This document shows positions 26,613 through 35,092 of a DNA stretch of 64,000 nt, piece after piece. This DNA comes from Thiomicrospira sp. (GTDB lineage: Bacteria; Pseudomonadota; Gammaproteobacteria; Thiomicrospirales; Thiomicrospiraceae). The translations under genes and the position numbers were made by a program. Position 1 is the stretch's first letter, and each line of letters begins with the position of its first letter. The notes below the pieces were generated by a model. The model was not told the DNA's origin. It was given only the letters and a program-made list of their open reading frames with translations, and made no database searches. The stretch covers positions 1 through 64,000 of the forward strand of contig NZ_JACUTY010000002.1 of NCBI RefSeq assembly GCF_014859555.1, in the 5' to 3' direction.

Positions 26613-28132
26613 TGCAACTTACCGCTTGGGCTATTTTATTGCCGCTTATCGCCGGATTTTTACTGTTATTTGCACGTATAGGCGGTTTGCGCCTACAACG
26701 CTCGCTCAACCTATTGGTTGTGCTGGGTCTTGTATTTATAAGTTTCGAATTAGTCAAGCTGTCACTAACGGGCGTGCATCAGGTCTATTTATCCGGTAAC
26801 TGGATTGCACCCTTCGGGATTGTATTTGTACTGGATCAACTTTCTGCATTGATGTTACTGATTACAGCTTTACTGGCTTTGGGTGCACTTTGGTATGCGA
26901 TAGCCACTAAATATGATCAAAAAGGTTCGCATTTTCATGTGCTGTTCCAATTGCAGCTGTTTGGCTTAAATGGCGCGTTTTTAACCGGTGACCTATTTAA
27001 CTTATTCGTATTTTTCGAGGTGTTACTGCTCGCGTCTTACGGGCTACTTCTGCATGGTAATGGGCGTTTGCGCACCAAAGCTGGTTTGCATTATGTGGTG
27101 ATTAATCTAATTGGCTCTACCTTATTCTTGTTTGCGGTCGGCGCACTTTATGGTGCACTGGGTACACTGAACATTGCCGATATGGCCGCCAAAATATCCA
27201 TCGCACCCGCTGAAGACTTAGGTCTGATCGCAGCAGCGGGCTTATTGCTATTGGTGGTGTTTGGTGTCAAAGCCGCTATGTTCCCATTGTATTTATGGCT
27301 ACCTAGCGCTTATTCTCATACCTCGGCGCCCGTTGCCGCTCTGTTTGCGATTATGACCAAGGTGGGGATTTACTCCATTATCCGTGTGCATGGCACCATT
27401 TTTGGCATCGAAGCCGGTGATCTCGCCAGTTTCTACACGCCCTGGGTGCTTGGCTTAGGTTTAATCACCTTATTGTTAGCCGCATTTGGGGTCATGGCTT
27501 CACGTGGTTTGCGTGAACAAGTGGCTTACCTAGTATTGGCCTCAGTGGCGACCTTGCTCATTGGGGTCGGCTTAAATAGTCCACAAGCCTTGGCCGCAAC
27601 CCTATATTACTTAATGCATTCCACCTTAATTGCGGGGGGCATGTTCTTATTGGCGGATGTTATTTCGCGAGGGCGTGGCGTGCATGAAGACCGATATGAA
27701 TCGGCACCGATTATGCCTAACGCCATCTTAATTGGTAGTGTATTTATGTTCGGTGCGGTCGCAATGACCGGTATGCCCCCGCTGTCAGGCTTTTTTGGTA
27801 AGGTCTTAATTCTGGCGGCGGCCTTGGATAATGTTTGGTTCTTTAGCGTATTGGGGGTCATTCTGGTTTCAAGCTTGCTGATGATTATTGCCATGGCGCG
27901 GGCTGGTTCACTTTTGTTTTACCGCACCCAACCGGTAAACGTGTTACCCGGCGAACCACTAAATCGCGCGGCCTTTAGTGCCGTGATTGGCTTATTGGCG
28001 GCCAGTCCAATTTTGGTGATTTTTGCCAATCCAATCACAGCTTATACCGAGTCGGTGGCCATACAGGTATTTGATAGCGCCACTTATATTGAAGCTGTTT
28101 TATCCACACCAGCGACACAGAAGGCTGAATGA
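26609..28132 (+). CDS. mrpD: Mrp antiporter subunit D (NuoN/M-like)
   Basis: 507 residues, about 14 membrane helices. FVFFEVLLLASYGLLLHG holds the channel glutamate and GVKAAMFPLYLWLPSAYSH the conserved lysine of antiporter-like subunits. It forms the second proton/ion channel of the Mrp complex. Overlaps mrpC and mrpE by four bases each. Confidence 0.93.
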   Translation: MMQLTAWAILLPLIAGFLLLFARIGGLRLQRSLNLLVVLGLVFISFELVKLSLTGVHQVYLSGNWIAPFGIVFVLDQLSALMLLITALLALGALWYAIATKYDQKGSHFHVLFQLQLFGLNGAFLTGDLFNLFVFFEVLLLASYGLLLHGNGRLRTKAGLHYVVINLIGSTLFLFAVGALYGALGTLNIADMAAKISIAPAEDLGLIAAAGLLLLVVFGVKAAMFPLYLWLPSAYSHTSAPVAALFAIMTKVGIYSIIRVHGTIFGIEAGDLASFYTPWVLGLGLITLLLAAFGVMASRGLREQVAYLVLASVATLLIGVGLNSPQALAATLYYLMHSTLIAGGMFLLADVISRGRGVHEDRYESAPIMPNAILIGSVFMFGAVAMTGMPPLSGFFGKVLILAAALDNVWFFSVLGVILVSSLLMIIAMARAGSLLFYRTQPVNVLPGEPLNRAAFSAVIGLLAASPILVIFANPITAYTESVAIQVFDSATYIEAVLSTPATQKAE

Positions 28133-28626
28133 TGTTAAAAAAACTGTTTCCGCATCCTATCTTAATGTTGGTACTTTGGGCGACCTGGCTGTTACTGCAT
28201 AACAGCCTTGCCCCCGGCCATATCGTATTAGGTTTTATTTTAGCGACCTTTATTCCCTGGCTAACCTCTGGTTTTTGGCCTGAAAAAATATGTCTACAAA
28301 AACCTCTCACATTGTTCAAATTTTTGGGCGTGGTATTGTGGGATATGCTGGTGGCGAACTTTACGGTGGCCAAACTCATTTTAGGTAAAAACGAGCATCT
28401 ACAGCCTAGCTTCATCTGTATCGAGTTAGATATTACCAGCCCTGTTGGCATTAGTTTATTAGCCAATACTATTTCCTTAACTCCCGGCACAGTATCGTGT
28501 GACTTGTCGGCCGATCATCGTCAATTATTGGTACACGGCCTGCACATTAAAGATGCGCAGGCGACGATTAATGAAATCAAAAAGCGCTATGAAAAACCAC
28601 TTATGGAGGTCTTTACATCATGCTAG
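28129..28626 (+). CDS. mrpE: Mrp antiporter subunit E
   Basis: 165 residues with two or three N-terminal membrane helices and a cytoplasmic C-terminal domain. NTISLTPGTVSCDLS and the following His-rich stretch are typical of MnhE. It overlaps mrpD and mrpF. Confidence 0.92.
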   Translation: MMLKKLFPHPILMLVLWATWLLLHNSLAPGHIVLGFILATFIPWLTSGFWPEKICLQKPLTLFKFLGVVLWDMLVANFTVAKLILGKNEHLQPSFICIELDITSPVGISLLANTISLTPGTVSCDLSADHRQLLVHGLHIKDAQATINEIKKRYEKPLMEVFTSC

Positions 28627-28889
28627 CCACGGTTTTACCCATCGCGTTTGCGCTTGTCAGTTTAGCGTTCGTACTCAGCTTGGTTCGTTTTATCAAAGGG
28701 CCGGATCTACCGGATCGTATTCTGGCGTTAGACACGCTTTATATTAATGCGATTGCGTTGTTAATCTTGCTCGGTCTGTATTTGGGCAGCGCACTCTACT
28801 TTGAAGCTGCACTTTTAATTGCCGTAATGGGGTTTGTGGGCACCGTCGCCTTAAGCAAATACCTATTGCGCGGCGATATCATGGAATAA
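28620..28889 (+). CDS. mrpF: Mrp antiporter subunit F
   Basis: 89 residues, three membrane helices, with FIKGPDLPDRILALDTL and FVGTVALSKYLLRGDIME matching MnhF. It overlaps mrpE by seven bases. Confidence 0.92.
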   Translation: MLATVLPIAFALVSLAFVLSLVRFIKGPDLPDRILALDTLYINAIALLILLGLYLGSALYFEAALLIAVMGFVGTVALSKYLLRGDIME

Positions 28890-28899
28890 GGATACGAAT

Positions 28900-29229
28900 A
28901 TGTTGGAATGGATTTTGGCGTTACTGGTATTGATTGGTGCCTTTTTTACCCTAGTCGGCTCGATTGGTTTATATAAACTGCCCGACTTTTTTATGCGTTT
29001 ACATGGCCCAACTAAAGCTACAACGTTGGGCGTGGGGGCTATTTTGTTGGCTTCGGCTTTGTATTTTACGTTTATTACCGAACAAACCAGTTTGCATGAA
29101 GTATTGGTGACCATATTCTTATTTATCACCGCACCGGTTAGTGCCCACCTGATGGCCAAAGCGGCCTTGCATATCAAGCTCAAACAAATCGAACGCACTC
29201 AAAACGTATCTGAAACTGAACGTTTCTAA
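28900..29229 (+). CDS. mrpG: Mrp antiporter subunit G
   Basis: 109 residues, three membrane helices, with LVGSIGLYKLPDFFMRLHGPTKATTLG matching MnhG (motif split here as GSIGLYKLPDFFMRLHGPTK). Last gene of the operon, 10 bases after mrpF. A palindrome-derived hairpin follows. Confidence 0.92.
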   Translation: MLEWILALLVLIGAFFTLVGSIGLYKLPDFFMRLHGPTKATTLGVGAILLASALYFTFITEQTSLHEVLVTIFLFITAPVSAHLMAKAALHIKLKQIERTQNVSETERF

Positions 29230-29241
29230 ATGCTTTTTCTA

Positions 29242-29265
29242 GCCACCACCAGGCCTGCTGGTGGC
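29242..29265. repeat. Mutated CCAGGCCTGG palindrome after the mrp operon
   Basis: GCCACCA and TGGTGGC form arms around CCAGGCCTGC, so the core differs at one base from CCAGGCCTGG while the outer arms are intact. It may act as the mrp terminator hairpin although no T run follows. Confidence 0.65.
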
Positions 29266-29348
29266 AGCTCATACTGCAAAAACTCCGACAAAAGCACCTC
29301 TTACTGATAAAATGTTGGTTTTTTACACTTAAGCTGAATCCCACCATT

Positions 29349-30431
29349 ATGAGCCAGGCGCAACTGATTTTATTTGATAAACGTAACCAACCTTTAAAAG
29401 AATACATTGTCGCTGTCACAGCGTCAGATGGCCTAGACATCAAAGGGGTTCAGCTTGTTGCCTCTCCAGCCAAAGGCGAAAAAGCGCTACTTTCTGCCGG
29501 CCTGCGTATTCCGCCACTGGAGCAGTTTGATTACAACACCAAAAAAATCGCGCATACCGCGTTAGATCAGCTAATCATTTCTGAAGACGAAGTGATTAGC
29601 TGTGAAGAGTTTATTCAGCGCGCATCAGAAGATGAAGTCGTGCGTGCGGCTTTGACCCGCTCTATGAACAAAGCACAATTAGCGATTGAAGCCTTAATCA
29701 GTGAATTCACTCAATCCGAAGTGATTCCACTCATCAAAGAAAATCGCAACGACGCTTTATACAAACTCAAACAGCATGATAAAACTCTCAAAGGTAAACG
29801 TGTCTTGTGTTTGGACATTGAAGCGACTGATATTTCGACTAACCCTGAAGCCGATGTCATTCAAATTTCGATTTGCGATTTGGAAGGCCATGAAATCCTA
29901 AATCAGCTCATCAACCCGGGTTACGACATTCCCGAAAATGAAAAGCACAATATCTCAACCGAGATGGTGCAAGAAGCACCTTTGTTTGCGCAGTGTTGGG
30001 ACGAGATTCATAAAGTGTTGCTTGAGGCCGACATCATTTTGGCCTACAGTACCGAAAGCGACTTTGCTTATTTGCAAAACTCCGCCAATAAAAAAATGTT
30101 GGAATTCGAACTCGACTACAACAAATGGTTAGATGTAGCCGAGTTCAGTAAAGAATTAGTGGGTGCGATGCGGTGGCATTCTGAACGTATGTATTGGTTC
30201 TGGAAAACACCTAAGCTCACCGTGGCTTACGAAAAAGTATTGGGCCAACCTTTCCCGGGTGATGCACACGATGCCTTGGCCGATGCACGTGCCACCGCTG
30301 AACTCATGCTAGCGATGCTAAAACTTGGGCGTAACTCGCAAATTAACGAGAAAAAACCGGTGGCAAACGAGAAAAAAGCCGTCAGCAATAATTTATTTGC
30401 ACAAGCTTTTGCCAACGCGAAACGCAAATAA
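29349..30431 (+). CDS. DEDDh 3'-5' exonuclease domain protein (DnaQ-like)
   Basis: 360 residues. The exonuclease fold shows motif I LCLDIEATDIS (about 157-167), motif II YSTESDFAYLQ and motif III HDALADARATAEL, with the metal-binding acidic residues and histidine in place. The N-terminal 140 residues are not recognised and include a charged helical part. It would degrade DNA or RNA from the 3' end. hisI begins 16 bases after its stop and may share its transcript. Confidence 0.82.
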   Translation: MSQAQLILFDKRNQPLKEYIVAVTASDGLDIKGVQLVASPAKGEKALLSAGLRIPPLEQFDYNTKKIAHTALDQLIISEDEVISCEEFIQRASEDEVVRAALTRSMNKAQLAIEALISEFTQSEVIPLIKENRNDALYKLKQHDKTLKGKRVLCLDIEATDISTNPEADVIQISICDLEGHEILNQLINPGYDIPENEKHNISTEMVQEAPLFAQCWDEIHKVLLEADIILAYSTESDFAYLQNSANKKMLEFELDYNKWLDVAEFSKELVGAMRWHSERMYWFWKTPKLTVAYEKVLGQPFPGDAHDALADARATAELMLAMLKLGRNSQINEKKPVANEKKAVSNNLFAQAFANAKRK

Positions 30432-30447
30432 CACAAAGGTTAAAACC

Positions 30448-30897
30448 ATGTCGGACATCAACTTTTTAAATTTAGAACACGCCAAAAAAGGCGATCAGTT
30501 TGATTGGACGCAACTCAAAACTCATCTAAAGTTTGATGCCGATGGTTTAATGCCAGCGATTGCGCAACAGCATGATACAGGTGAAGTTTTAATGTTGGCG
30601 TATATGAACTTAGCCGCGCTAGAAGAAACCTTAAAAACCGGGCGTGTTTGTTATTGGTCGCGCTCGCGCCAAAGCTATTGGCGCAAAGGCGAAGCATCTG
30701 GCCAAATCCAAACACTAAAACAAGCACGTTTAGATTGTGATGGTGATACTTTGCTTTTACTAGTCGACCAAACTGGCCCGGCTTGTCATACTGGCCGCTC
30801 CAACTGTTTTTACAACGCAATTAAAGGTGACAAAGTCGAAATCCTAACCGATCCTTTAATTGACCCAGCCGAGCTTTATAAACACCATTCGCATTAA
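30448..30897 (+). CDS. hisI: Phosphoribosyl-AMP cyclohydrolase
   Basis: 149 residues from ATG 30448, chosen over the longer frame from 30325 because AAAGG precedes it and the family starts here. VLMLAYMNLAALEETLKTGRVCYWSRSRQ-type sequence, DCDGDTLLLLVDQTGPACHTG and the cysteines near C131/C138-equivalent positions are those that bind zinc in HisI. It opens the ring of phosphoribosyl-AMP in histidine synthesis. No other his gene is nearby, and no HisE domain is fused. Confidence 0.92.
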   Translation: MSDINFLNLEHAKKGDQFDWTQLKTHLKFDADGLMPAIAQQHDTGEVLMLAYMNLAALEETLKTGRVCYWSRSRQSYWRKGEASGQIQTLKQARLDCDGDTLLLLVDQTGPACHTGRSNCFYNAIKGDKVEILTDPLIDPAELYKHHSH

Positions 30898-30927
30898 AAA
30901 AAGCCGTGTAATAACACGGCTTTTTTA
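30896..30927. terminator. Bidirectional terminator between hisI and hsp20
   Basis: GCCGTGT and ACACGGC pair around AATA, flanked by A7 and T7. It serves both converging genes. Confidence 0.92.
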
Positions 30928-30928
30928 T

Positions 30929-31489
30929 TTAAGACTTAATTGGAATTTGTCGATGACCATTTTTTGGAGCTTGACCATCTCTTGGCAAGATCACCGTTAG
31001 TACCCCGTTTTTCATACTGGCTTCAATCTTCTCCAGCACCACATCATCCGGCAGATCTAAGGTACGTTGAAACTGGCCATAGCTGCGTTCAATTCGATAA
31101 TAATGTTGATCCTTATCTTCTTTTTCTAAATGCTTTTCACCCTGAATAAACAAGGTCTGGCCATTCAGTTCAAGCTTAATATCCTCTTGCACCAGGCCTG
31201 GTGCTTCAAGCGAAACCGTATATTGCTTATCATCACTAGCCACATTCAAGTTAGGTCGAAAAGCCGCTTGATTATTGTCAGAAAACAACGCGTTTAAACG
31301 GCGAGTAAGCAAACCAAAACCACGAAAAGCCTCATCAAATAACCGATCCATTTCTCGATGTAGCTGCCAAATATCCGCCACCCCAGTTTGAGAAGGGTAT
31401 TGTTCACGTTTCACCGGAACCGCCTGTTCAGAAGCATTTGGCTCTTCATGTTTAAACCAGTTCCAAGGATTAATTTTACTCAGTTCCAT
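30929..31489 (-). CDS. Small heat-shock protein, Hsp20/alpha-crystallin family
   Basis: 186 residues from ATG 31489, where GGGGTG gives a good ribosome-binding site; the frame extends to 31501 without one. The alpha-crystallin domain (about 85-180) contains VSLEAPGLVQEDIKLELNG and the strand MKNGVLTVILPR. The C-terminal anchoring motif is near IPIK. It binds unfolded proteins without ATP in the cytoplasm. CCCCTTGAA, a good sigma-32 -35 element, lies about 90 bases upstream, but its -10 is weak. A palindrome copy encodes the conserved Pro-Gly-Leu-Val. Confidence 0.93.
   Translation of the reverse strand: MELSKINPWNWFKHEEPNASEQAVPVKREQYPSQTGVADIWQLHREMDRLFDEAFRGFGLLTRRLNALFSDNNQAAFRPNLNVASDDKQYTVSLEAPGLVQEDIKLELNGQTLFIQGEKHLEKEDKDQHYYRIERSYGQFQRTLDLPDDVVLEKIEASMKNGVLTVILPRDGQAPKNGHRQIPIKS
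31190..31203. repeat. CCAGGCCTGG palindrome in hsp20
   Basis: CACCAGGCCTGGTG, read on the minus strand as Ala-Pro-Gly-Leu-Val. Confidence 0.9.
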
Positions 31490-31573
31490 TTTGCACCCCA
31501 TGAAATTAAGTGATTGAATATTAAAGGAATAGATCCCATCTACGCATTAAACTTATGTCTCACTTAATAACTT

Positions 31574-31582
31574 TTCAAGGGG
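31574..31582 (-). promoter_or_regulatory. Possible sigma-32 -35 element for hsp20
   Basis: CCCCTTGAA on the minus strand matches the heat-shock -35 consensus. A matching CCCCAT-type -10 is not evident at 13-15 bases; AGACATAA is the nearest. A lead only. Confidence 0.35.
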
Positions 31583-31603
31583 AAAAATAGAATATTGGAT
31601 CAA

Positions 31604-31861
31604 CTAATTTGAATCGGTCGGACAGGTTGAACAACCTAAAGAACGTTTATTTACCAAACGCTGATAAACCAACACCACCAATAAAGTCGCTAACACGGTC
31701 AGCAAAATCAACGGCCAAAAAGCTGGAATCATCTCCCAACCAATCGCTAAGGTAATCTGGCTATGCGCATCCAGTTTTTCAACCAAATGCCAATTCATCA
31801 AGTGGCTATCCAAGTAAACCACCAACAACAAAACCGCTACCGCTAACATCACTAAACACAT
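31604..31861 (-). CDS. Small two-helix membrane protein
   Basis: 85 residues: hydrophobic helix 1 (about 1-17), a polar loop, hydrophobic helix 2 (about 46-66), then a short tail with Cys77-x-x-Cys80. No family recognised. It starts 5 bases after the mcrC stop, so it is very likely translated from the mcrBC transcript. Confidence 0.65.
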   Translation of the reverse strand: MCLVMLAVAVLLLVVYLDSHLMNWHLVEKLDAHSQITLAIGWEMIPAFWPLILLTVLATLLVVLVYQRLVNKRSLGCSTCPTDSN

Positions 31862-31866
31862 GGTTT

Positions 31867-33162
31867 CTACTCCAAAATTGATGACAACCAGGCCTGGTTG
31901 TTTTCTTCGTTCTCTAAATCAAACGGCAAAACTTGTAATGAGATAGTTTCGCTGAACTTGAACATATCTAAAGGTTGATTAAATGTCGCACAACACGGAT
32001 AAATCAATACCAACCTACCCTGACCGTTTAACACTTTATGACCGTAAGCAAACAGCTGATACATATCCGACTGGGCGATGCCCGATTTAGCATCTTCTGA
32101 GCCATTTTCGTATGTTTGACTTTGGTTAATCAACTTCCACTTGGTATCCAAAACTGCAATTGGGCTTTTATCTCGGTAAAGCACCAAATCGGGTCTTAGT
32201 TGAAATACCTGCTTTTCGCCTTGAGTCGCTAAATAGTTTCGAGACATTTGAGTTTTAAGGTTATAGCCAATGGGCAAATTGCGCTGTATATGATGTGCTA
32301 CGTAAGCCTCAAATAATTTATCCATCGGCAATAAAAATGAAATACCACTATGTTGATTGGCGGTTGCAAACGGACTGTATTGGCTTAAAATCAACTTCAA
32401 CCAAGGTAATAACGGTTGATAGTAATGCATATCACGACTTGTTCGCCAAGCCTTAAAATCTTGCATTATGTGATGTGAAATTGGCACTTCGTCAAACGCA
32501 AAACGTAATTCGCGCGCGAGCTTCTGGTTAGGTAAATATTGACTCCATTTACTCACCAAAATTAGTGCTGAATGGATCAAGCGGTTTTCAGCTCGCTCAT
32601 CACTAAACACATCATATTCGATGCAAAACTGGGTTTGTTTAGAAGGCGATTGGCGCAATTGACGTGCGGTTTGTAACTGACCTTTTAAAAAACGCTCTTG
32701 AGCCTCGATGCGCTGGTAATCCTTGCGAACGCCTTTACGCACCACCTGCGCCAAATCTTGCAGAAAGCGACCAATCAGCACTTCAGGCAAGGGTTGTTTG
32801 AGTCTATCAATTAAGGCATCGGTGGATTCAATAAAAGGCAAAACTTTGGCCGCAGCCAGCATTTTAAGTAAGCGTTTTCGACTCGCCACCAGGCCTGGTT
32901 TTTCAAGAGTTGGCTCGTGCTTTGGTAAGATTTCAATTTGCACACCATCTGGCGTTGCAATGACGCCAACATATCCATGAACCTTTAACGTATGCGCGTT
33001 AACAAAACTTAAGTAACGATGTACTTTATCTGCTGATTGAGCAATTTGAGACAAGTACAACCAGGCCTGGTGGTTGACTTCAATCTGGTCAAAACTGTTT
33101 TGCGCGTTATGATCGGCTCGAACAATTCGCCCCCATTCACGCACCACCAGATTATTTAACAT
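31867..33162 (-). CDS. mcrC: McrC-like subunit of a McrBC-type restriction system
   Basis: 431 residues. The N-terminal part with KVHGYVGVIATPDGVQIEILPKHE-type sequence is the McrC interaction domain. The C-terminal PD-(D/E)xK nuclease includes RPDLVLY, VLDTKWK (D and K of the motif) and DMYQLFAYG. In E. coli the subunit is recruited by McrB and cuts DNA with modified cytosines. Its ATG follows the mcrB TAA directly. Three palindrome copies lie in the gene (two Gln-Ala-Trp, one Pro-Gly-Leu-Val). Confidence 0.92.
   Translation of the reverse strand: MLNNLVVREWGRIVRADHNAQNSFDQIEVNHQAWLYLSQIAQSADKVHRYLSFVNAHTLKVHGYVGVIATPDGVQIEILPKHEPTLEKPGLVASRKRLLKMLAAAKVLPFIESTDALIDRLKQPLPEVLIGRFLQDLAQVVRKGVRKDYQRIEAQERFLKGQLQTARQLRQSPSKQTQFCIEYDVFSDERAENRLIHSALILVSKWSQYLPNQKLARELRFAFDEVPISHHIMQDFKAWRTSRDMHYYQPLLPWLKLILSQYSPFATANQHSGISFLLPMDKLFEAYVAHHIQRNLPIGYNLKTQMSRNYLATQGEKQVFQLRPDLVLYRDKSPIAVLDTKWKLINQSQTYENGSEDAKSGIAQSDMYQLFAYGHKVLNGQGRLVLIYPCCATFNQPLDMFKFSETISLQVLPFDLENEENNQAWLSSILE
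31884..31901. repeat. 18-bp CCAGGCCTGG palindrome at the end of mcrC
   Basis: ACAACCAGGCCTGGTTGT is perfect; read on the minus strand as Asn-Gln-Ala-Trp. Confidence 0.9.
32888..32899. repeat. CCAGGCCTGG palindrome in mcrC
   Basis: ACCAGGCCTGGT, read on the minus strand as Pro-Gly-Leu-Val. Confidence 0.9.
33060..33071. repeat. CCAGGCCTGG palindrome near the mcrC start
   Basis: ACCAGGCCTGGT, read on the minus strand as His-Gln-Ala-Trp. Confidence 0.9.
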
Positions 33163-34950
33163 TTAAAGGCCCTGATAAATTGCTTTGAAAACGTCCTCAT
33201 CCAAACCATCAATTCCTGTTCGCTGGAATTTTTCAGTGGTGTTAGGCGCCTCCGTGTCAGTGAACAAATTATTAAATGTTTGGCGTTGGTAAAAATTATC
33301 CGCCGCCGCGCCCAGAACCCAACGGATTTTTTGCCAGTCGTCATAAAAGTATTCTTCCAGCAGCGGTAAGATTTTATTTTTAAACGCGTTACGTAAATCA
33401 TCAAGGTTATTTAAATTCATTAAAAATGCATGGCCTAAAGTATGTTCGCGGTCATATAGAGCTTCAATGCGTTGATTCATTACATTTAGCATTTGACGAA
33501 CATTAACACCGTCCAAATTCTCTGTCACCAGGTCTGATTGTGGCATCATTTCAATAAAATCAAACCGGCGGCGTAAGGCTGTATCCATTAATGCCAATGA
33601 GCGATCTGCGGTATTCATTGTGCCAATAATATAAAGATTGTTCGGAACCGAAAAAGGGGTTTTGGAATAAGGCAAAGTGACTTCAATCGCTTCAGGATTA
33701 CCTGAACGTTTACTAGGCTCAATTAAAGTAATCAACTCACCCAAAATTCGTGAAATATTACCACGATTTATTTCATCGATAATGAGCACATGGGGCTTAG
33801 GCTTATCACTTGGTTCGTGTTTTGATAATAAACTCTGAAACCGATCAACATTTAGTGTGCCGGGTTTTAATTGATATATTGTCATCTGTGATAATGACTT
33901 ATCAAAAATCCTATTAGCAGGTAAACTCGGTGAGAATGTTCTTAGCCATTTCACATTACGTTTCTGCTTAAATCCACTTCGACTGTCATCCTCTAGGAAC
34001 TCATACTCACCAGTTACTTCTGCAATGGCTCTAAATTTACTATTCCCATCAGAGACCACAATTAAATCCCCTGTTTGCATAATATTTTTAAACACATTTA
34101 CCGAAGTCACCGCATAGTTGTTGTTGTCCAATTTTTCGCCTAAGCTTTTAGACATTTTCTCGTGTATTTTTAATCGATTATCTAAACCAGAAAAGTCAAA
34201 ATCATAACCCCATCCAAGTAAAACATAATCATTTTCCAAACATTCTTCGTAAATAAAGTCTTCGTCTTGCAGGGTATTACCCAAAGACATTTTCCAGACT
34301 TTTCGATTTGTAAGCGAAATGTTTTCAGATGTTGCGCTTTCTACTTTTGAGACAGCCGTCTGGCATATTTGCTTAAATATTCCATCCACAACTTCATAGC
34401 TAATTTTTTCGCCGTCTGTTTTTGCCTGAATACCTTCAACAAAATCTTCATAACTAAAGCTTTGGTGAAAGGTAACAAATTCGACTTGTCCAGGGTAAGC
34501 TTGTTTAAGCTCTTGAATTGAACGAGGCCTGGTGGTGGGTAAGCTTGATTCAAGAATACTCACAGCCAAATCAATGGTACTAAACGTTTTACCCGTACCA
34601 GGTGGGCCGTACAGAATTTTATTCAACGCCTTTTTATCATTAAGCGAACCGACATTTTGAGTAGCTTTGTAATATTGATAAAAATCCAAATATTGCCTTA
34701 AAGCAGCACTTAAGCGCCTATTGTCATGTTCCGCATTCCATCCAGCTAAATCACCACCTCTAACTAAGCGTTGATAAAAACTATCCAAAGTACCAATATT
34801 TTGTTCATCAAAGACATTTTGCTCTAGACCATTCTGTAACCTAAAATCAGCGTACTCTAAATCATTCCCATTTAAAGCCCTAAGATAAGAGGATACTGCA
34901 CCAGCAGTTTGTAACTGTGTGCTTAACCACTCTCTAAATAATTCTTCCAT
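33163..34950 (-). CDS. mcrB: McrB-like GTPase with an EVE-like insertion
   Basis: 595 residues from ATG 34950 (AGGGG upstream). AAA+ core: Walker A LYGPPGTGKT, Walker B LIIDEINRGNIS, sensor NTADRSLALMD and arginine finger ALRRRFDFIEM. In E. coli McrB the Walker motifs lie about 75 residues apart; here they are about 270 apart. The inserted part (about 215-377) has VWKMSLGN, VLLGWGYDFDF, GDLIVVSDGNSKFRAIAEV and TGEYEF, which resembles an EVE/YTH-like modified-base reader. The N-terminal 110 residues are not the E. coli DNA-binding domain. It would recognise modified DNA and drive the McrC nuclease. Confidence 0.9.
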   Translation of the reverse strand: MEELFREWLSTQLQTAGAVSSYLRALNGNDLEYADFRLQNGLEQNVFDEQNIGTLDSFYQRLVRGGDLAGWNAEHDNRRLSAALRQYLDFYQYYKATQNVGSLNDKKALNKILYGPPGTGKTFSTIDLAVSILESSLPTTRPRSIQELKQAYPGQVEFVTFHQSFSYEDFVEGIQAKTDGEKISYEVVDGIFKQICQTAVSKVESATSENISLTNRKVWKMSLGNTLQDEDFIYEECLENDYVLLGWGYDFDFSGLDNRLKIHEKMSKSLGEKLDNNNYAVTSVNVFKNIMQTGDLIVVSDGNSKFRAIAEVTGEYEFLEDDSRSGFKQKRNVKWLRTFSPSLPANRIFDKSLSQMTIYQLKPGTLNVDRFQSLLSKHEPSDKPKPHVLIIDEINRGNISRILGELITLIEPSKRSGNPEAIEVTLPYSKTPFSVPNNLYIIGTMNTADRSLALMDTALRRRFDFIEMMPQSDLVTENLDGVNVRQMLNVMNQRIEALYDREHTLGHAFLMNLNNLDDLRNAFKNKILPLLEEYFYDDWQKIRWVLGAAADNFYQRQTFNNLFTDTEAPNTTEKFQRTGIDGLDEDVFKAIYQGL

Positions 34951-35059
34951 AAAAACCCCTTTAGTTAACTGCATTCAGTTTACATAACCCGCCACTTAGA
35001 TGGGAATGTTTACCCAGTAAAAAATGTAAATAACTACAATATAACTAAAGATTAATCCA

Positions 35060-35077
35060 ACCACCAGGCCTGGTGGT
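35060..35077. repeat. CCAGGCCTGG palindrome between mcrB and cbbO
   Basis: ACCACCAGGCCTGGTGGT, a perfect 18-bp palindrome, lies 16 bases past the cbbO stop. Confidence 0.9.
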
Positions 35078-35092
35078 CGGGGTTAACGAGGA

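Noticed and set aside
23395-29229. NADH dehydrogenase or DabAB-type inorganic-carbon pump
   Set aside because: The complete A(B)-C-D-E-F-G order with MnhB, MnhE, MnhF and MnhG features identifies an Mrp antiporter; no DabA partner is adjacent.
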